A program made the translations under genes and the position numbers. Of a DNA stretch of 60,000 nucleotides, positions 1-11,568 are shown piece after piece. This stretch comes from Lineus longissimus. Its lineage: Eukaryota; Nemertea; Pilidiophora; Heteronemertea; Lineidae. The notes beneath the pieces were generated by a model, which was not told where the DNA came from, did no database searches, and was given only the letters and a program-made list of their open reading frames with translations. How positions within the stretch are numbered: position 1 is the stretch's first letter; the number at the start of each line of letters is the position of its first letter. Where the stretch lies: positions 2,854,001 through 2,914,000 of the forward strand of contig NC_088324.1 in assembly GCF_910592395.1 (NCBI RefSeq). Direction: 5' to 3'.

Positions 1-564
1 GTATGTCATTAGAAATCGCTGGATTTACTCTTTTAAATTATACCCTGAACATGTATTGATTTTCACGGGTGAGCAGTAACAATGAAATGATTGCCAGCAG
101 TTTAATTCAAAACTGTGACAAACCAACAAGATTATGGTCAGACGATGCCACCTGTGTATTGATTGGGAGGAGGGTCATGTGGAAGGACCATTGCCATAAT
201 TTCACACTGTGAAACATTCGAATCGATGAGTAATCTTCATCAGTCTTTTTGTTTGTGATTTCACTTTCCAACAGTTACGAAGAACAAAACACGCGTCACA
301 GCAAGGTCCGGGTATCATTCAAAAATGCATTGTTACTGACTCACCCGTGAAAAAAACTAATGAATCAGTTTTTTTTTAAAATTTGCCCCACGGCCTACAG
401 GAAGTCCGACAGTGAGCATGGTGAGTGCAGTGTATTACCAATGATTTTATCATCTCTAGATATCAATCTTGACACTTTTAAGAATCGCTGAATTCATGCC
501 TCACAGCTTGCCAAACCAGTAAATTTTTTTAATCACAGTGCGTGTTTGCTATAGGTATATTTAC
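1..564. other. no gene recognised
   Basis: AT-rich non-coding sequence. I see no convincing coding frame, RNA gene or repeat. It may be intron or flank of the deaminase-like exon that follows on the minus strand. Confidence 0.4.
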
Positions 565-655
565 CAATGGGTCCAGGAGTGGGCTTGTTAAGTGGCGATC
601 CGTTATAACCGTAGCCAACGATTTTCCTTTTATCGTTTACCAACACTGCGCCAAC
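565..655 (-). CDS. exon of a dCMP/cytidine deaminase-like protein (partial gene)
   Basis: A single 91-nt internal exon on the minus strand, between a good acceptor (ttttattgcag) and a donor (ATTG|GTAAAT). In the frame starting GTT it is open for 30 codons and reads VGAVLVNDKRKIVGYGYNG followed by SPLNKPTPGPIG. The pattern GAVLVN...KIVG.GYNG.P matches the N-terminal strand-loop segment of the dCMP/cytidine deaminase fold, whose members deaminate (deoxy)cytidine nucleotides. The zinc-binding HAE and PCxxC segments would lie in other exons, and I did not find them here. The match is to the family, not to a named gene. It could be a deaminase domain inside a larger protein. Neighbouring exons are probably outside the window, to the left. 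Confidence 0.5.
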
Positions 656-1171
656 CTGCAATAAAAATGATCATCTATAAATTAATCGCTTTTTTACACG
701 AAATTCATAACTGAGTTTCCCTTACCACGACCGTGCCGATCTACCGTCCGTTGTGGGACTATCTACATAGGATTGTCCGTCGGTTAGTCTCGTCGATATG
801 TGAAATGAGGATACTTTCGGATTGACGTACACCGCCGGTTAATTAGTCAGCATGTCCATTACGATAGCATTTATGCAGAATATTGTCAATAGTGAGTTTC
901 ACCACTGTCAAAACGTATCGCGTATCCGTATGGAATTACTTTACTTTCGGCTGTCTATGGTCCCTTCCGGATATTCATGGTAGAATTTATGCCTTGCCTC
1001 CAGGAATAACTACACAAAGAAAGATTCTATTCAATAAAATTGACCAATAGGCTGTGTTGCAATCTGTTTGCACTGGTACTCACGATGAAGGCCTGAGTTC
1101 ACACAGCCCCACATTGTCAATTTCATTGTGGACCATTCAAGAATTACCGCCGTAAAATGGCATGGATTATA
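656..1171. other. no gene recognised
   Basis: Intergenic or intronic AT-rich sequence. Short open frames here look fortuitous. Confidence 0.4.
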
Positions 1172-1325
1172 CAGGGTGTACCAGAAAAAAAGCATCTTGC
1201 TATCATTCGACAAAAACACTGTGGGCCGATTTCACAAATGGTGTTTAAGACTTAGACGCGTTTAACTTCGTATATCAATCAATCAATCATTTTAGATTTA
1301 GGGTGCCTATATCCACTGCCAGTGA

Positions 1326-1620
1326 TCAGAGACACCGTAGCTCCAATTCGGTACGGTACATTTCACAACATTTTCGTACTCTTGAAGGCAGGGACACTAT
1401 CGATGGCGCGAAGTTTTTGTGGTAAGTTGTTCCACACTCGTGGTGCAGCACACTGAAAGGCCCCTTTCTCTCAGCAACAACTCCCCTGATGAACGCAGAG
1501 ATCTGGATGACACACACCTAGTGAGGAGCTCCACAAGGTATCCTGGCGCAAGACCATGCAAACATTTGAAAGTCAGTAGGAGGATTTTAAATTCTATCCG
1601 TCTCGCGACTGGCAACCGGT
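1326..1620 (-). pseudogene. 3' end of a non-LTR retrotransposon (CR1/Jockey-type reverse transcriptase C-terminus)
   Basis: Minus-strand translation begins with RRIEFKILLLTFKCLHGLAP. This is the characteristic segment after the reverse transcriptase core of CR1/Jockey-like LINEs in animals. The reading continues in a second frame (APSIVSLPSRVRK...), so at least one frameshift is present. Downstream of the coding relic, a short tcaatcaatcaatca tract at 1278-1295 would be the 3' tail repeat typical of such elements. It is a 5'-truncated dead copy with no catalytic motifs. Confidence 0.6.
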
Positions 1621-1817
1621 AGAGTTCACGCAGAATGCACGGTGGAAGTGCATTTAAAGTGAAGTCACACGCGTCTAAGTCTACTTTGATGAAATCGGCC
1701 CTGGAAGTTTATGTGGTTTGTAGGACGGAATTTTTCGGCCGTCCCTGTATATGAATATTCGGTGCATTATCTGCGGATATTGGTCTGAGCTGATTGGTGA
1801 AATTAACACACTGAAGT

Positions 1818-3323
1818 GTGATTCACAACTTTTGTGGCATGCGATATAAAATGACGACACGGCACTTTGTCATGAAGTTGTCAATTTCTCTCTGGTCGAG
1901 TCTTCGTGGCCATCCTAGGCCTATAAAAATGAGGTCGATGGCCATTTCCATCTCAGTTTGTCCGTCAAAGATCGATCAGCAAGAACCCCTACGAAAACGG
2001 CGAAGGAGCTACTCGGTTCGTGAGAAAATTGCTTATCTGCGGGATCTAGAGGCAGCTCTCCTCAATGGCACAGTCGACAGGATGAGCGAGTTTGCGCATC
2101 ACTACAAGATCCCAGTGTCGACCCTGAAGAAGTGGGACCTTCAAGACCTGGAGCGAAAGGCAGGTGAAGGTCGCGGCGACGACAGAACCTCTAAAGAGCG
2201 ACAAGTTGGTCTTTGGCCCGAGGTAGAGGACGACTTGTATCAATGGTTACAGCAGCAACGGGAGATGAGGCTACCAGTCGCAGTCCAAGACATTCAAGAA
2301 CGAGCCCTGACCATTTTTGAAGACTGGTGGAATGCGTTACCACACGAGCTGAGACAAGCCATTATCCAGGCCAGACCGACACTCCACCAATTCAACGCAT
2401 CCGCTGGCTGGGTAGAGGGATTCATGACAAGAAAGAAGATAGCCCTCCGAAAGGCGAATACAAACACCACCACTCACCCAGCTGATGCCGCCCATCAGGT
2501 CCAGGTATTTCGCGACAATGTGATGCAAACTATCCAGCATTTGGAGATTGCCATGAGGTTGCTGCTAAACATGGACCAGACGTTCGCACTATTTGAGTAT
2601 CGACCAATGTATACTGTCAATGACAAGGGAGCGAAGTCAGTGGATGTACGTACATCGAGATCAAACACAAAACTGGCCTGCACCGTTAGTCTGACCATCA
2701 GTGCGACGGGATGGAAGGCACCGGCACACGTCACCTTTCCAAGAAGAGGGTTCGTACGACAGCTCGATCACCTGCAGGAGGATGACGACTTGCCAGCAAA
2801 TCTCATTGTGACGTCCTCTGCTACCGGTTGGATGAGACGGGAGACAGCCCGTCATTGGTCAGACCAAGTATTGGAGCCATACGTCACCCCAGAGAACGAT
2901 GAGCGATTCCTTCTGATAGTAGATAGATATCGTGTGCACCGCACAGAGGAATTCGGCCAGCGAATTACGGAACTGGGAGGGATACTCGATTTTATTCCAG
3001 CCGGCTGCACATCCTTGGCCCAACCCCTCGATCTGACTGTTATGAAGTCGTTCAAAAGCAACATGAAAAAGAAGTGGAAGGCCTGGAAACAAGAAAACAC
3101 GGACGATGCAGGACGCTGTGAACGCATTGGGTTACGTAACGTGGTCAACATCATCAGTCAAGCCTGGGAATCTGTACCTGTACAAGTGGTAGAAAACGGA
3201 TTTGAAACGGCTTTCAGAGCAGCAGCGGTAGACGCAGGACCAATTCAAGAGCTGGACGATGAGGAGGACGAACCAGGACTCGAATTCTTAAACATCCAGG
3301 GGGATGAAATAGAAATAGAATAA
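1818..3323 (+). CDS. pogo-type DDE transposase, uninterrupted
   Basis: This 501-codon frame encodes a Tc1/mariner-superfamily (pogo/DDE_1) transposase that would cut and paste its element at TA sites. Visible parts in order: a basic stretch at about residue 58 (RKRRRSYSVREKIAYL); a psq-type helix-turn-helix at about 63-110 (YKIPVSTLKKW); a second DNA-binding CENP-B-like helical region at about 130-210; and a DDE_1 catalytic core. Catalytic candidates are D253 (LLNMDQTF), D369 (LLIVDRYRVH) and D405 (LAQPLDLTVMKSF). The last two are separated by 35 residues, giving DD35D. The C-terminus is acidic (DDEEDEP...). The first about 40 residues look non-conserved, so a start at residue 38 (MRSMAIS) is equally possible. 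There is no internal stop. It is related to the transposase nested in the Polinton at 49.1-52.3 kb. Confidence 0.85.
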   Translation: MIHNFCGMRYKMTTRHFVMKLSISLWSSLRGHPRPIKMRSMAISISVCPSKIDQQEPLRKRRRSYSVREKIAYLRDLEAALLNGTVDRMSEFAHHYKIPVSTLKKWDLQDLERKAGEGRGDDRTSKERQVGLWPEVEDDLYQWLQQQREMRLPVAVQDIQERALTIFEDWWNALPHELRQAIIQARPTLHQFNASAGWVEGFMTRKKIALRKANTNTTTHPADAAHQVQVFRDNVMQTIQHLEIAMRLLLNMDQTFALFEYRPMYTVNDKGAKSVDVRTSRSNTKLACTVSLTISATGWKAPAHVTFPRRGFVRQLDHLQEDDDLPANLIVTSSATGWMRRETARHWSDQVLEPYVTPENDERFLLIVDRYRVHRTEEFGQRITELGGILDFIPAGCTSLAQPLDLTVMKSFKSNMKKKWKAWKQENTDDAGRCERIGLRNVVNIISQAWESVPVQVVENGFETAFRAAAVDAGPIQELDDEEDEPGLEFLNIQGDEIEIE

Positions 3324-3376
3324 ATAGTCTTTTACTTGGTGGTAAAAAATCTGGGATGATCTTTTGAACTACCCTG

Positions 3377-4327
3377 TATAACGCTCTTTCATTTCAACGA
3401 AATCAGTCTGTAGGCCTATCGCTCATCAAACCGATCAGTTTCAAAATGATCACAGTCGGTGACTCGGATCACTGCTCTCAGTTGTACCATTCGGACAATC
3501 GGTTAAACAACTTCACTATTCCCCACCTTTCAGAGAACCAGCCAGTCGTATTGAAAGGCCTTCAACTTGGCCAGTGCATACGTAATGAATTGGTATTTAA
3601 TGAAGGGACCATAGACAGCCGAAAGTAAAGAATAAACATATGACGCATACGTGTAAGTGAAATGTAGGTCGAACATAAAAATGAGGCTCAGCATCGATAA
3701 TTCATCAGAAGAACATCTGTGAACATCTGAAGAGATACGCGTCAGTGATGACGCCTCTAATTTCTCAAAAACTTCACAAACGAAAGCATCATCACATAAT
3801 CTTCAATATTTCTCAAACCATGATATAGCGATGGAGAGATGATGTCAGTCTCATTGTAGCTGCAAATGCTAGTTAAATTGTTCATTGTCATACATACTGT
3901 TTCCCGCATGGAATACAGTTTTGGTGTTTTCCGTATATTTCTGCGGTACCACTGAGTCTTCTACACTACACAAACTGATGACGTCGTACGCAAAACCGAG
4001 AGGGATACGTTGTACGGGCAGCAAATTTGACTGTGCAGACGGCTATCAAATATGGTTCAGGCTATGTGAAAGTTATGCGTTTCTCCGCCCCCTTTTCTCT
4101 AAATTTTAGCAAGGAGGGAGCCGGCCATATGTATCGATTCACAGTTTCATTGTGCCATGATGGACTGCTTCACTCTAAAGTGTGTGAACGCTGGCCTACC
4201 ATCTGCTGCGAGAAGTGAAGGCAGAACACATAAGGCAGTCCAAACGCGTTAATCTATACGGGGAGGGGGAGGTGGGAGGCGGTTAATCGGTGGGAGTATA
4301 TGCATACATTATGAACTGAGGTCTATA
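3377..4327. other. no gene recognised
   Basis: Intergenic sequence with short open frames only and no recognisable coding or repeat structure. Confidence 0.4.
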
Positions 4328-5253
4328 CAGGGTGTTTCAAAAAAAAGAAACCGAGATTATTTTCCTGGACATGGCTAAATATTTTGGAAATTGGCAACCA
4401 CCATTTATTATCTATTGATGTCCTCTTTTTATGACACCATGAAATCCAATTTACTGTCACAGATGACTGAGAACGAAGCAGTTCAATCAACCATGTCAGA
4501 ACTGGTCTTGCACCAGATTTACCGCAGCGGAACTCCGACAAAAAAGAAAGACCAGTTTGTCCTTTGCCAAAACATTTATTCAATGATTAAACATCTGGGC
4601 ATGGTGCTGATTCATGTTTCAGCCTAACTCCAGTGTCCTTCGAAATGCCCCTCATTCCTTTCAACATAAACTTCAGCTCTGGTTCTCATTACTCTCAATG
4701 CATTCCTGATGACGTCTCTCTGTCCTCTTAAGGTCTCAACTGCTGCGACGATTCTGGCACGTAGGTCATAAATGTATTGTGGGGGCGACTTATTAACTTG
4801 GTTATCAAGTTGTCCAAACAAAAAAGTAGGGGCGAGGTCACGGGACGTTGTGGTGGCCATTCAATCTCCCGGTTGATCGCACCAAATGCATATGCTACTT
4901 GCTGGAGACATCCAGTCCTCAACCACTCTTTTACCATAAACACACGCTGCTCAGTTGGAAGTTGCATTTTGCTAGTGTGAGAAAATGAGCAACCCTTTTA
5001 ACAAAAGATTGCATAATCTGGAGGCCCAACAAAAGCCCTCCATTGGATAGACAAGATTTATGACCAAAACGTCTATCTGGTGGAAGACCAGTTCTGCATT
5101 GGTTGATTGAACTGTTCCATGTTCAGTCATCTGTGACAGTAAATTGAATGTATTGGTTCCATGAGAAAGAGGATATCATTGGGTAATAAATTGTGGTTGC
5201 CAATTTCCAAAATATTAGCCATGTCCAGGAAATTAACAAATTAATCTCGGTTA
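4328..5253 (-). mobile_element. decayed mariner/Tc-like element with ~165-bp inverted ends
   Basis: The left end reads TA-CAGGGTGTTTCAAAAAA from 4326. About 165 bp of it (4349-4510) reappear inverted at about 5085-5253, for example GGAAATTGGCAACCAC and TCACAGATGACTGA. The right terminus has lost its CAGGGTG. Between the arms lie two transposase fragments on the minus strand. Long inverted ends with a gutted interior suggest a deletion derivative. Confidence 0.65.
4624..4967 (-). pseudogene. mariner-like transposase remnant
   Basis: Two overlapping minus-strand frames give the start and end of a mariner/IS630-type transposase. The N-terminus is MQLPTEQRVFMVKEWLRTG (4911-4967). The C-terminus contains the helical tail YIYDLRARIVAAVETLR...RAEVYVERNEGHFEGHW, like the family's usual '...DLR..I......R...C....GGHFE' ending. 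The central catalytic part is missing and the frames differ, so this is a deletion derivative inside the inverted-repeat element at 4328-5253. Confidence 0.6.
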
Positions 5254-5437
5254 CCTTTACATCTATCTTTACTTACTTTTTCTGTCAGTTTCGATTTATT
5301 GGCTACTATTGCCGCAATGGACATATAGAATTGTTCATCGTCGGTCGCTCTTCTGAAATTTGTGAATGTTTATCGATATATATACAGTGAACTAACTTTA
5401 TTGAATGAATTGACATCGATCCAGGCAGGAGTTGTTG

Positions 5438-5548
5438 GTTATCTCACCAAAACCGTTCGGGTCGAGCTAAAATGCAGACGAACACCAAGGCAGAGCCGTG
5501 GTTTTTGCCAGGATTTCAGCTCCACCCGAGCGGTTTTGGTGAGATAAC
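5438..5548. repeat. 111-bp hairpin element (MITE-like)
   Basis: The arms GTTATCTCACCAAAACCG at 5438 and CGGTTTTGGTGAGATAAC ending at 5548 are inverted copies of about 31 bp with few mismatches. This is probably a small non-autonomous element. A diverged related arm (AAGCGGTTATGGTTGTC) lies at about 5663. Confidence 0.6.
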
Positions 5549-8500
5549 TAATACCGACATTTAGGTATCAATGTCTATTCTAAGATATCTCAAATTAAAA
5601 AAAACACGAAAAATGTGGTTTGAAAATGCTTTTTGACAGCCTCCACATCTTGCACCAACCCAAGCGGTTATGGTTGTCTAACCGTAACCGTCGAATTCAA
5701 AACGAGACTTTATTTATGCAGATTGGAGTTACACTGTAAAGTGCGGTTCGTTCGAAATCCAGGTATTTCAGAATCTATATGAACAATTCCAATTGATAAA
5801 AAAATGCAGGGTGTGATGCTGGTAAAGATCAGAAAAGTGATAAGTCATCAAGTAGCATCCCTTGTGTTTTAACCACCCTTAAAAAATGTGATAGATATAC
5901 ATGTAACATACCAGTTAATCAAAATAAATGTATTCCGAATCCTTGGAATTCAGTTGAGGTTCTCATCATTAATTCGTATTGGGAAAAAAAGGACATTAGA
6001 TGATAAAAATCCTGTGTATCGTTCTGTGTATCCATGGGAACCAGGAAAAACATGGAAGGTTCTATTACATAGGAGTTATGACAAGAGCACGGAGAATTCG
6101 TTGCTAAAAGAAGACTCACCTCTCAGTCTCTGCCATGGTCCCAGCAGAATGGCGGAAGAATCACAACCGATCCAGATGTAACAGAGGACCAACTCGAGAT
6201 GTGACCAGGGTCAGGAGAAGGTACAAAAAATAACAGCAAAAGGAAACAAAAACGGGTGTGGGCCTAGATATATTTGCCTCGTGAACTTAGTCCATTCACG
6301 ACACTGGAATCGTTCATATGGCTATGGATTACACACAGCGGCGATATAACTATGGACTATAGTGTACGGTTTTTTTGTAAGGATCGATTATTTATCCTGC
6401 CTGAGATCTGCTTGGGCACGGATATTAAACTGGGTCACATAGATAGAGTGCTTTCTAAGCAACGTAAATTGTTAGCACTCTTGCCTAATATCAGCCTACA
6501 TGCTCAGGCCCGGGAGTTCAGAAACTTGAGATTATAACGGAGTACGTAGTGATTGATCTACAGGTGGGTGATATAGCTTCAAAATGAGCTGCAGTCAGAG
6601 CATAAAAAATATTTTTACACCGGTTCAACACGTAAATCTAAGTCTAAATGAAATATCCAACGGTGATGGAAGAGAGAACTTGATCTAATAGTATTCGAAT
6701 ATCATAGAATGAATACTTCGTGAGATAAATATGCCCCTAACAATTCACGTTAACCAAAAAAATACCGACCGGTGGTTCGCAGTTCAGAGCCACCACGCGA
6801 TGCCAAAAAACAGCCCTGTTAGGTAGGCCTTCATGGTAGTCATTGCCGAAGTCAAAGATTACGATTAAAAGAAACCATACACTTGCCGTACAATGCATAC
6901 ACTAATGATATAAAAATGTATAGATCAATGAGAAACACGGCCTGAGCTCAAACATGTGACTAATCGATGACCGATGGCTGTTGCGTTGCCAGTGTCATGG
7001 CGACGTCAACACATTTCAGTGATTTTTTTTCAGCATTACCATCAATCACGGCGCGGTAGACAGTGGCTTGTCACTAATGTAGGTATGGAGTGGTTGCATA
7101 TGACGTCATCGGCCAATTTGGAGGGACAGACAAAAGAAACCATGGCAGAATTTGATGCAATTAAGTCAGGAATGACAAATCATGGTTCTGCCCTCCAACA
7201 TGGCTGACTGTGAAAACACTCTATAAAAGTTCCTGAATGAAAAATACAAAACCGATCACTCTTGTAAGTAATTTCGGACAAAGGAGGGCAGTCCCATACG
7301 CCTACGCCTAACAAACCACGCAAACGAGAGACCGCCAGCTACATGCGTCGAGCTTCTCGGCTTGTCGGATCTAATTTATTATTTACTTGTCCCCATCTCT
7401 GTTCATAAGTGGCCTGTTCGTGCGCGGAGGTGTATGTTTTCCTTTCCTCCTATAAATAGTCAAGATGCTATCATCTTGCCATTTCATGCTTGAGAACCAC
7501 ATGGATAGGATCTCATAGTACATCATGCAATGCATTACCGTGCTTTGCACAAGAAAGCACTTAGAAGTTGGTGTCCAGTCCGCAGCGATGATATCAATAT
7601 ATAGGCCGGCGCAGACCTGAGATTTATCGCGAATAGATTGTCTGTTTTCCTCGAGGCGGATTATATGCAGTATAGAAGTTCACCCTAACCAATGCTACAT
7701 ATCCCATAACTTGCTCCTATTTATCTTGCTTTAGTTCCTTTTGCTATCCTATTGCGTCATATATAGGGCTTAGAGCACTATTAACTGTTTAGTGCTATCA
7801 TCGGATGCCCGAATACCGCCTGGACTGTTGGTTATTTGGTCTGCAAACATCAATTGGGGCTTTATTGATTATGAATAATATATTCATGTATCAACTAACA
7901 TAATTCAAGTCGATTTTGAAATAGGAACTCCTTTTCTAGGGATTTTACAAGTCAGAAAGATATTCTCTGATCCCACGGGCAGTAAACACGGCCGCGTATT
8001 GTCTCAAATTCAGAACACAATTTAGAATCGTTAGAATGTTTCAAATTCACAAATGCTATTGAAAAGATATAGAACTAAACCTCTGCAAAGTCTGTTAAAA
8101 ATCCTAGCATTTGAATCACAAAAAAATGTATGTGAACTGAATTAGAACACTTGTGTGGAATGTAGAGCAGATTGAATTTTGTACTGGGAGCCCTATGCAA
8201 ACAAGTTTCTAATAGTGCTTCCCGGTTTTGAGACAAGTTGATAATTTTGTTTTTAAAGATACGCGCCATTGCTCACTAGACCTTGGGTATGTACATGGTC
8301 AGCTTATGATCTAGTTCGCACCCTGAGAAAAGAAAAGGCTAAACTGAAAGAGCACTTCTCTCACGCTATGTGAAACGGTTTCCCGCGTTTTTAATAACTG
8401 CTTCGCTTGATGCTCGATATTCACAAGATATAAAGTTTTCCAATGTTTCTACATGTAACGTAATAATGTTTCAAATTCATACACTATTATTAACTCGTAT

Positions 8501-10026
8501 GATGAGATGATTTTTTCTTTATTGAAATAGTTCTGTTGCTCGCATGTCCAGAAATTGGTCTTGAAATATTGTCGTTTGGGTGTTCAGAATAAACTGTAAA
8601 TTAAGCATTGTTAAGTCGCCGGATTGGAGAAATTAATGCAAATTAGGTTAGCAGTATCAGGATGCTTTGAAAATTCCCCCTGCAAGAAATGTGTAGTGCC
8701 CTAGTAAGCGCGCAGCGCCTTTAAGTTTTTGGGGGGGGGGACCCCCCAAACCCCCTGGTTGGGAACCGGCTATAGTTCCTTCAGCCACTTTTTTTGTTTT
8801 GATCGACGGTTTTCTCCGTGAATCTCTTCAGCAGTAACTCAACTGCATCATCATAATAGCCGGTGTAGAAATAGAAAATATCCCCCTCCCCCCTGAAAGG
8901 TGTCCGGACTATCACTCTGGCAGATTCATATGTAAAGTGCAAGCTCTAGTGAACTCACGCAACTGTCGACATTGGGAGCCCCCACCCCCACCCCCATCCT
9001 TCTGACATGATTAAGCCAGTGCATTGGGGGAAGCCCCCCCCCAAAAAAAAAACATTGGCCTCTCAATAAGTTCTTCCGAGCTGCTTACCAGGGGGCGCTC
9101 GAGTCGAACCCCCAAACCTTCATGGTAGTACAGTCCTGTGACATGTTTAACCCAATGCGAGGTAGGGGTACCCCTTTGATGTTACCCTAATCCCAACCTT
9201 CAACCATCATTACCCTTCCTTTTCACTGGCATGATATTGGCAAGACTGTCAAGAGGTGGTACTGGTGACTTCCTTGGGACAATTGCATGTTGTTGAACCT
9301 GGGCAATCAATTCAAGGGGTCAGGGGTCAGGTTTTTCTCCACCAACATGTTGCCGAATGGTAAATGCATAAAACATTGGTTGAAAAGGGTTTTTGCAGGC
9401 CACCAGACTGGAAAACACTTGACTCTTGAGGAACAAGAGACTGATGACCAAAAAACTTGAGCATAGAACCCTCTTCATATCTGTGAGCATAAAAAACCTG
9501 CTTGCGAATATATTCCTCCATAATGTGTCTTCGGGTCCCACCACGGGCCATATGGAATTCGTTCAAAAGGTTTATTGAAATTTGAAAAAAAAAATTCTCG
9601 AAACGCCTGCCGGCCAGAGCCCTCTATTAAAACCTGTGTACATTACGTGTACATTGTTGTGAATAAGTTTTCGTAAAAAAGTACACATTGGACCAATCAA
9701 TCTGCACAAAATTTTATATGTGTGAAGAAGAACCCCTTGCCAATAGCATAATAAAGTTTAAAAACATTCCAATACCGATTGCCTGAGAAAAAGGGATTTC
9801 CGTACACCATATCCATCAAAACGTCACTGGCGCATTGACATGGCCCTGTCAAAGTACAAGTTCTAAACTGACCAGTGAGACCACATTTTCTTAAATATAC
9901 ATGTATTATCAAAAAGCATATTTCTGTGATGGCCTGACTCTGTAGATTAAGAATCAACCACCGATTGAGAATTAATTCCACATTGGTCCATTCCAGCCAT
10001 GTATTTACCACAACTTGACATTTTGA
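5549..10026. other. 4.5-kb gene-poor stretch
   Basis: No convincing gene. It contains homopolymer tracts (G run at about 8729, A run at about 9050) and many short fortuitous frames. A pair of overlapping minus-strand frames at 9320-9566 has a coding-like look but matches nothing I recognise. Confidence 0.4.
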
Positions 10027-10173
10027 TTCCGGTCGTGGATGAATACATGTCTCTGCCCTGCCGGGTTTTTGCTTGATTTATTTGGAATTATATCCATTTA
10101 TTGCGTCTTTTGGATATTATTACCAATGTCTCAAAAATCAAAACACATAAAGGTACCATCTTGATATGCCCTG
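10027..10173 (+). repeat. left part of a dispersed repeat split by the Harbinger element
   Basis: The segment from CCGGTCGTGGATGAATACAT to TTGATATGCCCTG recurs almost identically at 12083-12224. The continuation (GCTCGTAAAGTGACCGT...) follows immediately at 12225 but is found at 11572 here. The unit was therefore a repeat before the Harbinger insertion. Confidence 0.7.
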
Positions 10174-11568
10174 GGGCCTGTTTCATAAAACTTTTTAACA
10201 GACTTCCTTCAAGGTACCATAAAGGAAGGATATAACGTATATTCAAAGCTGCGTATTAAAATCGTTTCATAACTCGTTTTTACTCTACCAATACATTAAA
10301 TTTAACAGGCTGGCCATTAATAAATGATTGTATGGTGTACCTCATTGGTGAAAAAAAAACAAACTCGAACGCAGAGTGATTTATTGTGTTGAGATTCGTA
10401 ATACATGATCGGGCCGTGGCAAAATGTGTCAATTTCAGTGTCTTTGGTTCCTATACACTATATGAATGCCCTTTCGACATACGAAACTTCCTTTCCATGC
10501 ATTAACTCTGTGTCTCGAGGAGGAAAGTCATCATCCCCTGCGTCATCATCAGAGGTATCGTCATCATCGTCATCGTCATCTGAATCCTCCACTAAGGGCA
10601 ATCTATCCCGGACAGCAATGTTGTGGAGCAGGCAGCAGGACTGAATAATAATGCTTGCGTTTTGTGGTGTGTATTGAATCTCCTTGCGGAGGCATCTGAT
10701 CAGTTGCTTTAGGAGACCGTTGCAACGTTCTATGATGCATCTGGCTCTTATTTGCATCCGCTGGAATGCCTCTTCCTGTCTGGTTTGGGCATTGGCAAGA
10801 GGTGTCAAAAGCCACCTCTTGCAAGGATACCCCGAGTCTCCCAACATCCAACCATTCGGTGGATTGTTTTCAAATGCCTGGCCAAGAGCTGAACTGTGGA
10901 GAACGAAGGCGTCATGAGACCCTCCTGGAAAACGTGCCACACAGTTATTTATGATCATATCCCAATCACAAACTAGCATGACATTAATGCTGTGGTATCC
11001 TTTCCGATTTATATACACGTTTCCGTTGATGTGAGGCTTGCGTATACGACAATGGGTCCCATCGATCGATCCAATTACTCTTGGAAAACCCGTGTTATCA
11101 AAAAAATTGGTTTTTACCTTCCGGAGGTCCCTCTCGAAGTGAACGTGTTGGTCAATGCGTGCTGCAAACGCGGATGACACAGCGCCAATACACCTCGATG
11201 TTGTCGCAACCATCACCAATACTAGATTGTTCATGCCCGGTTGCGAAATATCGTAATGCTATACACACTTGCAATGATACTGGGAGGGCGTCATTTCTCT
11301 GAGTAGGATGCTCCAACTCCTCCGACAGCTGACGACAAAAATCGAAACATATGTTCTTCGCGGCTAAAGGAACTCTAGACTACCTTCAGGTTTAAATGAA
11401 CCAAATAAAATAAAGACAGGATAAAACCACTACATGAAACACTCTTAATGGTAACATTAACCTAGATATTTTAAAGACACGTTTATGAAACGTGTTCTTC
11501 CTTTAAGGAGTGACTTTATCCTAGCATTAGGGCTAAAGGCACTTTATTAGGCTTTATGAAACAGGTCC
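10174..11568 (-). mobile_element. Harbinger (PIF/Harbinger) DNA transposon with 3-bp target duplication
   Basis: The terminal inverted repeats are GGGCCTGTTTCATAAA at the left and its complement (TTTATGAAACAGGTCC) at the right. CTG is duplicated on both sides (10171-10173 and 11569-11571). The repeat copy at about 12222 preserves the uninterrupted target with a single CTG. The length of 1395 bp, the 3-bp target duplication and the HARBI1-type DDE transposase inside all agree with the PIF/Harbinger superfamily. A second gene (Myb/SANT-like) typical of complete elements is not visible. Confidence 0.8.
10458..11234 (-). CDS. HARBI1-like DDE transposase (5' end frameshifted)
   Basis: The 258-codon frame contains the complete DDE_Tnp_4 nuclease core of PIF/Harbinger transposases: D58 in SIDGTHCRI, D133 in LGDSGYPCKRWLLTPL and E169 in ARCIIERCNGLLKQL (35 residues between the last two). 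The tail is acidic (SDDDDDDDDTSDDD). Just upstream, at 11235-11345, coding similarity to the family's N-terminus (SLQVCIALRYFATG) is found in another frame. The annotated ATG is therefore probably internal and the gene carries a 1-nt lesion near 11235. The family needs a partner Myb-like protein for DNA binding; none is seen in this element. Confidence 0.8.
   Translation of the reverse strand: MNNLVLVMVATTSRCIGAVSSAFAARIDQHVHFERDLRKVKTNFFDNTGFPRVIGSIDGTHCRIRKPHINGNVYINRKGYHSINVMLVCDWDMIINNCVARFPGGSHDAFVLHSSALGQAFENNPPNGWMLGDSGYPCKRWLLTPLANAQTRQEEAFQRMQIRARCIIERCNGLLKQLIRCLRKEIQYTPQNASIIIQSCCLLHNIAVRDRLPLVEDSDDDDDDDDTSDDDAGDDDFPPRDTELMHGKEVSYVERAFI

Larger units (their letters stand above)
1172..3376 (+). 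mobile_element. candidate pogo/Tc1-type element around the 501-codon transposase
   Basis: The transposase gene lies between two short inverted motifs, TA-CAGGGTGTACCA at 1170-1183 and its reversed counterpart ...ACTACCCTG-TA ending at 3376-3378. CAGGGT next to TA is the usual end of pogo/Tc1-mariner elements, which duplicate a TA target. Only about the first ten bases agree between the ends, and an older LINE fragment (1326-1620) lies inside the left part. The left boundary may therefore belong to a different element; the right boundary is better supported. Confidence 0.4.

Noticed and set aside
9320-9566. Two overlapping minus-strand frames that look slightly coding
   Set aside because: No family recognised, no splice context, and the two frames compete. 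Too weak to annotate as a gene.
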